Origin: CAYULW01 sp964445815
Lineage (GTDB): Bacteria; Bacteroidota; Bacteroidia; Flavobacteriales_E; Vicingaceae
DNA: 64,000 nt
NCBI GenBank assembly: GCA_964445815.1
Contig: CAYULW010000006.1
Location: forward strand, 1-64,000
Direction: 5' to 3'
Shown: positions 17,202 to 26,548 of the stretch, piece by piece
Position numbering within the stretch: the stretch's first letter is position 1
How the letters are laid out: the number at the start of each line of letters is the position of its first letter
Made by a program: the position numbers and the translations under genes
The notes under the pieces: model-generated
What the model was told of the DNA's origin: nothing
What the model saw: only the letters and a program-made list of their open reading frames with translations
Database searches by the model: none

Positions 17202-18191
17202 ATGAGGGTTGCAATAAATGGTTTCGGAAGGATAGGAAGGACTTGCATGAGAGTGTTTATGCGGAGACCAGACATTCAGGTGGTCGGTGTAAATGATTTA
17301 GCAGATGCATCTACTTTAATGCATTTATTGAAGTACGATTCTGTGCATGGGCAATTTGAAGGGGAGGTGAGATTAGAAGGTAAAGACTTGTTGATTAATG
17401 GCCATCTTGTTCGTTTGTCACAAGAAGAAAATCCTCAAAGCTTACCTTGGAAAGAATTGGATGTTGATGTGGTTATAGAGTCAACAGGTAGATTTACCAA
17501 ACAAGAAGATGCTCAAGCTCATTTGATCGCAGGTGCAAAACGAGTCATTATATCAGCTCCACCCAAAGATGAACAAACCAAAACGATCGTACTCGGTATT
17601 AATGATGAATTGCTTAATGAAGGTGATAAGATCATTAGCAACGCCTCATGTACTACCAATTCACTTGCTCCTTTAGTGAAAGTGATTGATGAGCATTGTG
17701 GAATCGTGAGTGGTTATATTACAACGGTTCATTCCTATACTGGTGATCAAAAACTGCACGATGCTCCTCATCGTGATTTAAGAAGAGCCCGAGCTGCTGC
17801 TGTAAGTATTGTTCCGACAACAACCGGAGCGGCAAAGGCAATCACAAAAGTTTTTCCACATCTCGAAGGAAAGCTCGGAGGAGCCGGTATACGTGTACCC
17901 GTGCCTGATGGTTCATTGACAGATTTTACTTGTATTGTCAAAAAGCCTCAATCGGTAGATCAAATCAATGCTTTGTTTAAAAATGCCGCTGAAAATGAAT
18001 TAAAAGGCATTTTGGCCTATACTGAAGATCCCATTGTTTCAATAGATATTGTCGGGAACTCACATTCATCAATATTTGACGCCCAATTAACTTCTGTTAT
18101 CGGTAACATGGTTAAGGTGGTTGGTTGGTATGATAATGAAATGGGTTATTCCAATCGTTTGGCAGATTTAATCGGCAAGCTGAATAATTAG
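17202..18191 (+). CDS. gap: Glyceraldehyde-3-phosphate dehydrogenase, type I
   Basis: This glycolytic enzyme oxidises glyceraldehyde 3-phosphate to 1,3-bisphosphoglycerate with NAD. The 329-residue protein has the Rossmann start AINGFGRIGR, an aspartate after the second strand (GVNDL) favouring NAD over NADP, the catalytic ASCTTNSLAP and the HSYTGDQ segment. The DLRRARAAAVSIVPTTTGAAKA run resembles the Bacillus GapA type. It is a single-gene unit with its own near-start promoter box. Confidence 0.96.
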   Translation: MRVAINGFGRIGRTCMRVFMRRPDIQVVGVNDLADASTLMHLLKYDSVHGQFEGEVRLEGKDLLINGHLVRLSQEENPQSLPWKELDVDVVIESTGRFTKQEDAQAHLIAGAKRVIISAPPKDEQTKTIVLGINDELLNEGDKIISNASCTTNSLAPLVKVIDEHCGIVSGYITTVHSYTGDQKLHDAPHRDLRRARAAAVSIVPTTTGAAKAITKVFPHLEGKLGGAGIRVPVPDGSLTDFTCIVKKPQSVDQINALFKNAAENELKGILAYTEDPIVSIDIVGNSHSSIFDAQLTSVIGNMVKVVGWYDNEMGYSNRLADLIGKLNN

Positions 18192-18239
18192 GAAGAATTG
18201 ATTATTTTATTGGTAATAGTTTGATGAAAATATTGCCAA

Positions 18240-19295
18240 TTGAGCCAAGAGTATATTAAAGGAAAAGGGGCACAATTTAATACGCCCAATCGATATCAAA
18301 AACAGCTTTATAGTTTCGATGATTTTGACGGAATTGATCAAGAGCCTGACTTAAGTCAAAACGTTCAAGTTTTTGAGGAATACCCAAAAAAAATAGTCAA
18401 CAAAGTCAGCAGTCCTGATGTGGCTATGGATTATTCTTTAAATCCTTATCAAGGCTGTGAGCATGGATGCATTTACTGCTATGCCAGACAAAGTCATGAA
18501 TATTGGGGTTTTAGTTCAGGTATTGATTTTGAGCAAAAGATCATGATAAAGTCGGATGCTGCTAAGCTATTGAAAAAACAATTGGATCATCCCAATTGGG
18601 AAGTCAAACCCATTGTGCTTTCAGGTAATACAGATTGCTATCAACCCTTAGAAAGAAAATATAGGTTAACGCGTCAGCTTTTAGAAGTGATGTTGGAATA
18701 CAAGCATCCTGTTTCCATCATTACAAAGAATGCTTTGGTTTTAAGAGACATAGACATCTTGGTGGAATTACAGAAAGAAAACCTGATCTCTGTTAACATC
18801 TCTATCAGTTCGCTCAATGAAAGTTTAAGGCAAAAGTTAGAACCTAGAACATCAACATACAAAAACAGACTGAAGGCCATTGAGCAATTATCTGAATCAG
18901 AAATTCCTGTTAATGCAATGTTAGCACCCATCATTCCAGGTTTAAATGCCCATGAGATTTCGGATGTTGTGAAAGCTGTGTCGGAGGCGGGGGCTACTTC
19001 TTGTGCTTACATTATGGCACGATTGAATGGCCCGATTGGTGAGCTCTTTCTGGATTGGTTACACAAGACATATCCAAACAAGGTGAATAAGGTCATTCAT
19101 CAAATAAAGGCAGCTCATGGAGGACAATTAAATGATAGTAGATTCGGCACTAGAATGAAAGGGAAAGGTGTTTTTGCTGATCAAACAAAACGCTTATTTG
19201 AGATAAGTAAATTGAAATGGTTTAAAGGTAAGGGAATGCCCAAACTAAACACAAAGGCATTCAGGCGACCAAGCGATCAGTTGAGTTTATGGTAA
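18240..19295 (+). CDS. Radical SAM protein, PA0069/SplB-like
   Basis: This 351-residue protein has the radical SAM cluster motif CEHGCIYCYAR (C-x3-C-x2-C) near residue 80, followed by HEYWGF and an SGNTDCYQPLE segment, features of the PA0069/spore photoproduct lyase-like family. It should bind a 4Fe-4S cluster and SAM; substrate unknown, though homologues are often discussed near DNA repair. The start is TTG 18240 (SQEYIKGKGAQFNTPNRY), since no in-frame ATG precedes the conserved N-terminus. It ends 2 bp from the convergent lpxH. Confidence 0.88.
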   Translation: MSQEYIKGKGAQFNTPNRYQKQLYSFDDFDGIDQEPDLSQNVQVFEEYPKKIVNKVSSPDVAMDYSLNPYQGCEHGCIYCYARQSHEYWGFSSGIDFEQKIMIKSDAAKLLKKQLDHPNWEVKPIVLSGNTDCYQPLERKYRLTRQLLEVMLEYKHPVSIITKNALVLRDIDILVELQKENLISVNISISSLNESLRQKLEPRTSTYKNRLKAIEQLSESEIPVNAMLAPIIPGLNAHEISDVVKAVSEAGATSCAYIMARLNGPIGELFLDWLHKTYPNKVNKVIHQIKAAHGGQLNDSRFGTRMKGKGVFADQTKRLFEISKLKWFKGKGMPKLNTKAFRRPSDQLSLW

Positions 19296-19297
19296 GT

Positions 19298-20047
19298 TTA
19301 TTTAAACTCCTTTAATTTTAGCTCTTGTCCGTCCCAAACCGCATAAGTCTGGTAGTTCATCCATTCACCTAAATTAATGTATCGGCTGTTTTCTCCAACC
19401 TGAATGTCTAGAGGTAAGTGGCGATGCCCAAAAATAAAATAGTCAATGTGCTCTTTTTTGAGATAGTCTTTTGTGTAAACGACAAGAAACTCTTTGTCGT
19501 CACCAAGGTATTTTTCATCACTTACTCGATTTGCACGCCTGCTTTTGCCTGACCAGAAGTTGGCTAGCCAGATTCCAAAATTGGGATGAAGTCTGGCAAA
19601 TAGCCACTGACATACTTTATTCGCAAATACTTTCTTGATGAATTTATAACCATGGTCTCCAGGGCCTAAACCGTCTCCATGTCCAATCAGAAAAGTTTTC
19701 TGATCAAACGTCTTTTTAATGGATTCCTTATGCATGATTACCCCTAATTCTTCAGGCAGATAATCAAACATCCACATGTCGTGATTTCCCGTAAATACAT
19801 GAACCGGTATTCCGGAGTCACAGATTTCTGCAATCTTGCCTTGTAAACGAACAAAACCTTTGGGTATCGCTCTTTTGTATTCAAACCAAAAGTCGAATAA
19901 ATCGCCGACGAGATAAATCTCCTTAGCATCTGATTGAATGCTGTCTAGCCATTTGACAATCAGGTTTTCTCTCTTTCTACTTTCTTCCAGATTGGGTGCT
20001 CCTAAATGAAAGTCAGAAGCAAAATAGATGTTCTTGTTCGCGTTCAA
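19298..20047 (-). CDS. lpxH: UDP-2,3-diacylglucosamine diphosphatase (LpxH-type)
   Basis: LpxH cleaves UDP-2,3-diacylglucosamine to lipid X in the Raetz lipid A pathway. The 249-residue calcineurin-type metallophosphatase shows its metal motifs in order: DFHLG, GDLFDFW, TGNHDMW, LIGHGDG and FGHRHLP. It starts with TTG 20047, 3 nt after the stop of the thioredoxin-like gene, so it is translated from the same mRNA. Membrane-associated activity on the cytoplasmic face is expected. Confidence 0.92.
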   Translation of the reverse strand: MNANKNIYFASDFHLGAPNLEESRKRENLIVKWLDSIQSDAKEIYLVGDLFDFWFEYKRAIPKGFVRLQGKIAEICDSGIPVHVFTGNHDMWMFDYLPEELGVIMHKESIKKTFDQKTFLIGHGDGLGPGDHGYKFIKKVFANKVCQWLFARLHPNFGIWLANFWSGKSRRANRVSDEKYLGDDKEFLVVYTKDYLKKEHIDYFIFGHRHLPLDIQVGENSRYINLGEWMNYQTYAVWDGQELKLKEFK

Positions 20048-20050
20048 CCT

Positions 20051-21175
20051 TTAATTTAAAACTTCTTCTAATTTTTGATGAAGTGCTTGTCCTCTAAGGT
20101 TTTTGCCAATGACTTTTCCTTCTTCATCAATAAGCAAAGCAAAAGGAATACCCGAAACACCATAAGCTTGAGCTGCTTCTGATTGCCAGAATTTAAGATC
20201 ACTGACGTGTGTCCAAGTAAGATTGTCCTGCTTAATGGCACTTACCCATGCCCCTTTTGTTCTGTCTAAGGAGACTCCATAAACAGTAAAACCTTTGTCT
20301 TTATATTTATTATAAGCAGCAACCACATTAGGGTTTTCGTATCGGCAAGGTTTACACCAAGAAGCCCAAAAATCAATAAGCACAACTTTACCTCTTAAGG
20401 AAGAAAGTGGAACATAGTTGCCTTCAGGATCTTGAAGATTAATTTCAGGGACTGAAGTACCAGGAGCAAAACGAGTTAAATTATCAACTTTTCTCTTAAA
20501 GCTTTTATAATAAACTGAATTGCCATAAGTTTGAGAAAGTGCTTTATCGACTTTTACATAATAGTCTAAGTTATCTGCCTCTTCTTCTGGTAATTGCTCC
20601 ATTAGCGCTAAGTTTGAAAAGAGCGATGCGTCTTTATCAATCATTGATTTGATCTTCTCTGATCGCCTACTTTCAATTTTCATTGCTCTTTTCTGAAAAA
20701 CAGGTCTTAAGGAATCCACGTTTTGCTGGTTGGCCATTGACTGAAACTCTTGGTTCAATTGATTGAGTTCTTGCGTAATTTCCATATTAAAGAGGTTAAA
20801 CTCTGCCAATCGTTCAGCTTCTGCAGATCCTTTAATGACCAAATTGTTAAAGTCGTTAACGTCTCCATTTAGGCTGACCGATTTTTCCGGTCCAAGGGGT
20901 AAAATAACGGCTGAATTATTGTTGAAATTGATTCGGTAAAATCCCATCTCTTTGGGTTTAAAATCGAACTCAAAATTTCCATTCTCATCGAGAAAAGCGG
21001 TATCAATTGGTGCCCCTCTTTGTTGAGAAAGATCGATTAAGTACAATGCTGATCCCGAAAAATTGCTTAGCTGACCACTAAGTACAAACTCTTTTTTCTG
21101 TGCTGAGGTTCCTTCTCCGCAGCCTATAAATAGTAGACTAATCAATAATGTTAGGCTTAAATGCTTTTTTTTCAT
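20051..21175 (-). CDS. TlpA-like thioredoxin-fold lipoprotein
   Basis: This 374-residue protein has a lipoprotein signal (lipobox FIGC, lipid cysteine 19), an N-terminal DUF4369-like beta domain (residues about 30-120), a helical middle, and a C-terminal AhpC/TSA-thioredoxin domain with WCKPC near residue 275. It is predicted to be a periplasmic disulfide reductase or isomerase anchored to a membrane. Its ATG overlaps the gatB stop by ATGA (21172-21175) and lpxH follows by 3 nt, so gatB, this gene and lpxH form one operon. Confidence 0.93.
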   Translation of the reverse strand: MKKKHLSLTLLISLLFIGCGEGTSAQKKEFVLSGQLSNFSGSALYLIDLSQQRGAPIDTAFLDENGNFEFDFKPKEMGFYRINFNNNSAVILPLGPEKSVSLNGDVNDFNNLVIKGSAEAERLAEFNLFNMEITQELNQLNQEFQSMANQQNVDSLRPVFQKRAMKIESRRSEKIKSMIDKDASLFSNLALMEQLPEEEADNLDYYVKVDKALSQTYGNSVYYKSFKRKVDNLTRFAPGTSVPEINLQDPEGNYVPLSSLRGKVVLIDFWASWCKPCRYENPNVVAAYNKYKDKGFTVYGVSLDRTKGAWVSAIKQDNLTWTHVSDLKFWQSEAAQAYGVSGIPFALLIDEEGKVIGKNLRGQALHQKLEEVLN

Positions 21176-22632
21176 TCTTCAAGTTTTTGTCTTATCAATT
21201 GGTTGGTCAGTTTTGGGTCTGCCTTACCTTTACTTGCTTTCATAACTTCACCCATAAATAAGCCCAAAAGGTTTTTATTTCCTTGTTTATAGGCTTCAAC
21301 TTTATCAGGATATTTGGATAAAGCCTGATTAATATATGCTTCTAAGGCTCCGGAATTACTTTCTTGTATCCAATTGTTTTCCTGAGCAATCTGGGCTGGA
21401 AATTCAGAAGGGTGTTCCAATAGGAATGGGAATATTTTTTGAGAGGCAATAGAGTTACTTATCTTATTCGAGTCGATCAATTCAATCAGTTCTGCAATTT
21501 GTTTGGGAGATATTTTAAACTGACGGATACCAATTGCATTTTCGTTAAGGTATGATTTAATGTCTCCCATCATCCAATTGGCAGCCGCTTTATAGTTACT
21601 TGTGTATTCTGTCAGTTCATCAAAATACAGAGCAAAATACTTTTCTTCAGTTAAGACTTCAGCATCATAAGTAGATAATTGATAAGAAGAAGTGAACTTA
21701 TCCTTTAATTCATTGGGTAAGGCGGGAAGATCATTTTTTACATTCTTGATGTAATCTTGCTCCACATAAACTGCATTTAGGTCGGGTTCAGGAAAGTAGC
21801 GATAATCATGAGCTTGTTCTTTGCTTCGTTGAACGGATGTTGTCCCTTTTACAGCATCAAACCCCATGGTTTGCATGAGCACAGTGCCTCCATTTTCTAT
21901 AAGTTCTATTTGCCGTTTTGCTTCAAACTCAATGGCTCGATAGACATTTCTGATAGAGTTGAGGTTCTTTGTTTCTGTGCGTTGGCCAAATTCTTTGCTT
22001 CCTTTTAATCGGACAGACACGTTCGCGTCACAGCGCATGCTCCCTTCTTCCATATTGCCGTCACATATTTCTAGATAACGTAGCAGTTTTCTGACTTCGC
22101 TTACATAGTTGTATGCTTCTTGGGGAGTACTAATGTCAGGCTCAGAGACAATTTCCAATAAAGGAACTCCAGCTCTGTTGAGGTCAATTAAGGTGTTGTA
22201 AGGATCTAAATCATGAATACTTTTTCCGGAATCTTCTTCCATATGTATTCTGGTTATCCCAATGGTTTTTACCTGTCCTTCATCATCCTGAATACTTATG
22301 CTTCCCCCATTACAAAGAGGAGTTTTATCCTGAGTGATCTGGTAACCTTTGGGCAAATCTGCATAGAAATAATTTTTTCTTGCAAATTGATTTTCATAAC
22401 GGATGTCTGATCCAACCGCAATTCCCAACTTAACACCGTATTCTAATGTTTTCTCATTAAATCGAGGCAAAGTTCCGGGGTGTCCTAAAGAAATGGCACT
22501 AATATGGGTGTTCGGAGCAGATCCATATTCTGCAGAATCATTCGAATAGGCTTTACTTTTGGTTTGTAATTGGGCGTGAATTTCCAAGCCAATTACCATT
22601 TCGTATTTCTCAAACACTTCTTCTGAGATCAT
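21172..22632 (-). CDS. gatB: Aspartyl/glutamyl-tRNA amidotransferase subunit B
   Basis: GatB activates and amidates Glu-tRNA(Gln) or Asp-tRNA(Asn) with GatA and GatC. The 486-residue protein shows the family start VIGLEIHAQLQTKSKAY, the NRAGVPLLEIVSEPD segment, MRCDANVSV, and the C-terminal YqeY-like helical tail. Operon head for the thioredoxin-like gene and lpxH. An imperfect -7 box TAATTTTA sits 4 nt before the ATG (22637-22644). Confidence 0.97.
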   Translation of the reverse strand: MISEEVFEKYEMVIGLEIHAQLQTKSKAYSNDSAEYGSAPNTHISAISLGHPGTLPRFNEKTLEYGVKLGIAVGSDIRYENQFARKNYFYADLPKGYQITQDKTPLCNGGSISIQDDEGQVKTIGITRIHMEEDSGKSIHDLDPYNTLIDLNRAGVPLLEIVSEPDISTPQEAYNYVSEVRKLLRYLEICDGNMEEGSMRCDANVSVRLKGSKEFGQRTETKNLNSIRNVYRAIEFEAKRQIELIENGGTVLMQTMGFDAVKGTTSVQRSKEQAHDYRYFPEPDLNAVYVEQDYIKNVKNDLPALPNELKDKFTSSYQLSTYDAEVLTEEKYFALYFDELTEYTSNYKAAANWMMGDIKSYLNENAIGIRQFKISPKQIAELIELIDSNKISNSIASQKIFPFLLEHPSEFPAQIAQENNWIQESNSGALEAYINQALSKYPDKVEAYKQGNKNLLGLFMGEVMKASKGKADPKLTNQLIRQKLEE

Positions 22633-22667
22633 AGTGTAAAATTATGAATAAACATGCTCTTTAATCC

Positions 22668-23489
22668 TTAAGACTTGTTAAGCTTCTCAATTAGAGCTTT
22701 AAATACTCCACTTAAAATCGGTGCTGCTTTTTGAGCAACTTCCTGAACTTCTTCATGGCTGATCTCAACAATCTTTCCTTCAACTCCTAAATCAGAAATT
22801 ACTGATATGCCGAACACTTTCATGCCTCCATGAACAGCGACTATCGTCTCAGGTGTAGTAGACATGCCTACGGCCTGAGCACCGATAATATGAAAGTGTT
22901 TGTACTCTGCTTTGGTTTCATAGTTCGGTCCCGGCGTACCGACATAAACGCCATAATGTAGGTTCCATCTGTTCTCTTGGTCCAAATGTTGAATAAAGGA
23001 AATAAGATCATTTGAGTAAGGCTCACTCATGTCAGGAAATCGAGGACCAAGCTCTTCATGGTTCTTCCCCCTAAGAGGATTGTCAGGGAAAGCGTGAATA
23101 TGGTCTGTCAATACCATTAAATCACCTATTTCTTGTCTTGGATCAAGTCCTCCACTTGCATTGGAAAGTAAGAGATTTTCTACTCCAAGAGCCTTTAATA
23201 CACGAATGGGGAAAGTGGCTTTCTTTAGGGAATAACCTTCATAGTAATGAAACCTTCCTTTTAAAGCAATAATATCCGTTCCATCAATTTGACCTAGAAT
23301 CAATTCGCCGGAATGGCCTTCAACCGTTGAAATGGGAAAGTGCGGAATATCTTGATAGGGAATTCGTCTTTCAACTTTAATCTCCGTATCAAAGTTGCCT
23401 AAACCAGATCCTAAAATCACAGCTGTCTGAGGGCTTAATTTTGACTGCTCTTGTATGAAGCATTTCGCTTCATTAATATTTTCTAACAT
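22668..23489 (-). CDS. punA: Purine nucleoside phosphorylase, trimeric class
   Basis: This enzyme phosphorolyses inosine and guanosine for purine salvage. The 273-residue protein has the phosphate-binding ILGSGLGNF and GRFHYYEGY segments, LSNASGGLD, GTPGPNYET and VGMSTTPE, all trimeric PNP hallmarks. Its start lies inside the 3' end of lpxK (17 nt overlap), so translation is coupled. Confidence 0.95.
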   Translation of the reverse strand: MLENINEAKCFIQEQSKLSPQTAVILGSGLGNFDTEIKVERRIPYQDIPHFPISTVEGHSGELILGQIDGTDIIALKGRFHYYEGYSLKKATFPIRVLKALGVENLLLSNASGGLDPRQEIGDLMVLTDHIHAFPDNPLRGKNHEELGPRFPDMSEPYSNDLISFIQHLDQENRWNLHYGVYVGTPGPNYETKAEYKHFHIIGAQAVGMSTTPETIVAVHGGMKVFGISVISDLGVEGKIVEISHEEVQEVAQKAAPILSGVFKALIEKLNKS

Positions 23490-24534
23490 AGTTTAATATG
23501 TATTCGTCTATTGATTCTTCTAGAGTATTGTGGAACTTGATGCTGATTGGCAAAGAAAAACAAGGAATTCCATCCAATTGATTAAGGTCTAACTTTGTTG
23601 CATCCTTTTCTGTTACAATTAGAACTTTCTTTTTTCGCAGATTCTTGAACTTGTCCTTAAGCATTCTATAATCTTTTGGCATAAAATAGTAATGATCAGG
23701 GAAGCTTAAAATTTCAGTGTTTCTATTGTATTTCTGAATGTACTGTTTAATTTTTTTTGGGTTGGCAATGGCGGTCATCAGAATAACATCTACTTCACTC
23801 AACTGCTTTTTGATCAAACCCATTGATTCAGCATCTTTATTAAGTGGGATCAGTTTCCTGTATTCGATGTAAGAAAAGTATGTTTTTTGATATTCCTTTA
23901 ACTTAAGGTCAATGGTAATGGAACGCATTTCAAGCGGAGTAAGGTTTTTTGGGCATTTGGTTATGATAATGATATCTGCTCTTCCCGCGCCTTTTTTCCC
24001 TTCCCGAAGCCTACCCATTGGCAATAAATAATCATCAATGTATAGATCATTGTATTCTGTGAGTAAGATATTTAAATCACCTTTTACATATCGGTGTTGA
24101 TAGGCATCATCCAAAAGGATAACTTCAGGAGGATGTTCTTGTTTAAGAAGCTGTTTTATGCCCAATCTTCGATCTTCTGAGACGGCAACAGTAGTATTTG
24201 GAAACTTTGATTTGACTTGGAAAGACTCATCGCCAATATCCTGTGCATTCGACTGCCTATCAGCTAAAAGGTAGCCTTTTGTTTTACGGCCATAGCCTCT
24301 ACTAAGTACCGCAATGTTGAAGTCATTTGATAATAAATGAATTAAATACTCTACATGCGGTGTTTTTCCTGTTCCCCCTACCTTTAAATTCCCAATAATG
24401 ATAGTAGGTACAGCAAATGATTCACTTTTTAAAATGCCCAGATTAAAGCATAAATTCCTAAACGCTAAACCTATACCATAGAGTAGAGAGAAAGGACTTA
24501 AAAGAAGTCTAAGAATTGGGTTCAAATGCTTCAA
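23473..24534 (-). CDS. lpxK: Tetraacyldisaccharide 4'-kinase
   Basis: LpxK phosphorylates the 4' position of the lipid A disaccharide at the inner membrane. The 353-residue protein has an N-terminal membrane-associated helix (LRLLLSPFSLLYGIGLAF), the P-loop GNLKVGGTGKTPHV, LSRGYGRKTKGY, and ILLDDAYQHR. The start is TTG 24534; no ATG fits the conserved N-terminus. The upstream region is shared with the divergent NIF3-like gene. Confidence 0.94.
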   Translation of the reverse strand: MKHLNPILRLLLSPFSLLYGIGLAFRNLCFNLGILKSESFAVPTIIIGNLKVGGTGKTPHVEYLIHLLSNDFNIAVLSRGYGRKTKGYLLADRQSNAQDIGDESFQVKSKFPNTTVAVSEDRRLGIKQLLKQEHPPEVILLDDAYQHRYVKGDLNILLTEYNDLYIDDYLLPMGRLREGKKGAGRADIIIITKCPKNLTPLEMRSITIDLKLKEYQKTYFSYIEYRKLIPLNKDAESMGLIKKQLSEVDVILMTAIANPKKIKQYIQKYNRNTEILSFPDHYYFMPKDYRMLKDKFKNLRKKKVLIVTEKDATKLDLNQLDGIPCFSLPISIKFHNTLEESIDEYILNYVRKY

Positions 24535-24575
24535 TTTTTAATAGAAGCGAAATTACATAAACTCAGTATTTAGCC

Positions 24576-24583
24576 TAAATTTG
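24576..24583 (+). promoter_or_regulatory. -7 box 4 nt before the NIF3-like gene
   Basis: TAAATTTG then AAGC then ATG (24588). The 15-mer TAAATTTGAAGCATG recurs exactly at the aminopeptidase start (53136-53122, minus strand). No clear -33 TTG here. Confidence 0.5.
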
Positions 24584-24587
24584 AAGC

Positions 24588-25679
24588 ATGAAATTATCAG
24601 AAATTATCAATGTTTTAGAACAATGGGCTCCATTATCATTTCAAGAAGAATATGATAATTCGGGACTTATTGTCGGACAAAATGATTTAAAGATCAATAA
24701 GGCGATTATCAGTTTAGATTGTACCGAAGAAGTTGTAAATGAAGCTATAGATATGGATGCCAATTTGATCATTTCTCATCATCCCATAGTCTTCAGGGGG
24801 TTAAAAAAGTTTAATGGAAAGACTTATGTTGAAAGAACAGTAATGAAAGCCATTAAACATGACATTGCTTTATATGCCATTCATACTAATCTGGACAATA
24901 CATTAATAGGGGTAAATGCTAAAATTGCGGAGAAGATTGATATTCAGAATACACGAATATTAGCACCTAAAAAGAATCAACTTAAAAAATTGATATTCTT
25001 TGTTCCCATAACACAAAGTGAAGCTGTTTGTGATGCATTGTTTATGGCAGGAGCGGGTTCAATCGGAGATTATGATCGATGTAGTTTTCAATCGTTAGGT
25101 AAGGGAACTTTTAGAGCAAATGAAAAGGCAAAACCTTATGTAGGTGAAACAGGAGAGTGGCATAAAGAAGAGGAAATGAGAGTTGAAATGATTTATCCAA
25201 AATTCAAAGAAAGAAAAGTGCTTAGTGCTTTGCTTCATTCGCATCCGTATGAAGAAGTGGCCTATGATTTATATGATTTATCGAATACATGGAATCAGAT
25301 GGGAAGTGGATTTGTTGGAGAGTTAAGAGAGGAGATGGAGGTGGGTCAATTTTTAGAAAAACTGAAAACGGATTTGAATACACCTTGTATTCGTTATACT
25401 GATTACAAAAAGAAAATTAAGAAAGTGGCAATTTGTGGTGGATCGGGAAGTTTTTTGCTTTCGCAGGCCAAGCGTGAAAATTGTGATGTATTTATTACGG
25501 GAGACTTCAAGTATCATGAGTTTTTTGATGCTGAAGGGCAAATAATGATTGCCGATGTAGGACATTATGAAAGTGAGCAGTTTACTATGCAGTTAATACA
25601 AGATTTTCTTAAGGAAAAAATTCCTAATTTTGCCACCTATTTGACGAAACGTAAGACGAATCCAATTAATTATATTTAA
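24588..25679 (+). CDS. NIF3-like dinuclear metal-centre protein
   Basis: This 363-residue protein belongs to the NIF3/YbgI/YqfO family, which forms toroidal hexamers. It has the EEYDNSGLIVGQ start, metal ligands in ISHHPI and AIHTNLDN, and C-terminal GDFKYHE and DVGHYESE. An inserted PII-like domain (about 125-240) makes it the long YqfO form. Proposed activities include GTP cyclohydrolase 1 type 2, but the physiological role is unsettled. It is followed after 2 bp by the zinc-ribbon gene, a pairing that suggests joint function. Confidence 0.93.
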   Translation: MKLSEIINVLEQWAPLSFQEEYDNSGLIVGQNDLKINKAIISLDCTEEVVNEAIDMDANLIISHHPIVFRGLKKFNGKTYVERTVMKAIKHDIALYAIHTNLDNTLIGVNAKIAEKIDIQNTRILAPKKNQLKKLIFFVPITQSEAVCDALFMAGAGSIGDYDRCSFQSLGKGTFRANEKAKPYVGETGEWHKEEEMRVEMIYPKFKERKVLSALLHSHPYEEVAYDLYDLSNTWNQMGSGFVGELREEMEVGQFLEKLKTDLNTPCIRYTDYKKKIKKVAICGGSGSFLLSQAKRENCDVFITGDFKYHEFFDAEGQIMIADVGHYESEQFTMQLIQDFLKEKIPNFATYLTKRKTNPINYI

Positions 25680-25681
25680 AG

Positions 25682-26488
25682 ATGGCAGGTAAAGCATCAG
25701 CAAAAGAATCTACGGTAGAAGAAAAATTACAAGCCTTGTATGACTTGCAAGTAATCGATTCTAAGATCGATAAGATTAGAACCATAAGAGGTGAATTGCC
25801 TTTAGAAGTTCAGGACTTAGAAGATGAAGTGGCAGGTTTAGAAACAAGGATTGAAAATGCAGAAGAAGCACTTAAAACTTTGGCAACTGACGTTTCTGCC
25901 AAAAAGAATCAGATTGAAGAGTCCAAGTCAGCAATAAAGAAATACGAAGAACAACAAAAGAACGTACGAAATAACAGAGAGTACGATGCTTTGACGAAAG
26001 AAATTGAATTTCAGAACTTAGAAATTGAATTGGCTGAAAAAAGGATCAAGGAGTATTCATTTAAGATTGAGTCTAAAGAAGAAGTAAATAACGATTCAAA
26101 GGCGAAGTTAGAAGAGGTGAAAAAAGACCTTGAGCTTAAGAAGAACGAGTTAGATGAAATCATAGCCGAGACTGAGAAAGAAGAGAAAGCTTTATTGAAG
26201 GAGTCAGAAAAGGCGGAAAAGGTTATTGAAGAGCGTTTATTAACTGCATATAAACGTTTGAGAGGAAATGCAAGAAATGGTCTTGCTGTTGTGCCTGTAG
26301 AAAGAAGTGCTTGTGGTGGCTGTTTTAATAAAATTCCTCCACAACGTCAATTGGACATTAACTCACATAAAAAGGTCATCGTATGTGAGCATTGTGGAAG
26401 GATATTAATCGATCCTAAGATGGCAGGTATCGAAGAGGTTGTTGTTGAAAAACCAAAACGAAGAACAAGAGCTAAGAAAACATCATAA
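25682..26488 (+). CDS. Coiled-coil zinc-ribbon protein (zf-RING_7/DUF164)
   Basis: This 268-residue protein is a long antiparallel coiled coil (residues about 12-195, repeated Glu/Lys heptads) ending in a four-cysteine ribbon: CGGC (about 216-219) and CEHC (about 240-243). A basic tail KPKRRTRAKK follows. The family is predicted to bind nucleic acid or a protein partner. It is cotranscribed with the NIF3-like gene. Confidence 0.92.
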   Translation: MAGKASAKESTVEEKLQALYDLQVIDSKIDKIRTIRGELPLEVQDLEDEVAGLETRIENAEEALKTLATDVSAKKNQIEESKSAIKKYEEQQKNVRNNREYDALTKEIEFQNLEIELAEKRIKEYSFKIESKEEVNNDSKAKLEEVKKDLELKKNELDEIIAETEKEEKALLKESEKAEKVIEERLLTAYKRLRGNARNGLAVVPVERSACGGCFNKIPPQRQLDINSHKKVIVCEHCGRILIDPKMAGIEEVVVEKPKRRTRAKKTS

Positions 26489-26520
26489 AAAAAGGGCGCT
26501 AATTTAGTGCCCTTTTTTTA
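26487..26520 (+). terminator. Bidirectional intrinsic terminator
   Basis: Stem GGGCGCT (26494-26500) pairs with AGTGCCC (26506-26512, one G-T pair) with A7 on the left and T7 on the right. It can stop both the zinc-ribbon transcript and the convergent DUF5723-like gene. Confidence 0.9.
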
Positions 26521-26548
26521 TGATGTTTTTTAATGAAACCCAAACTTA

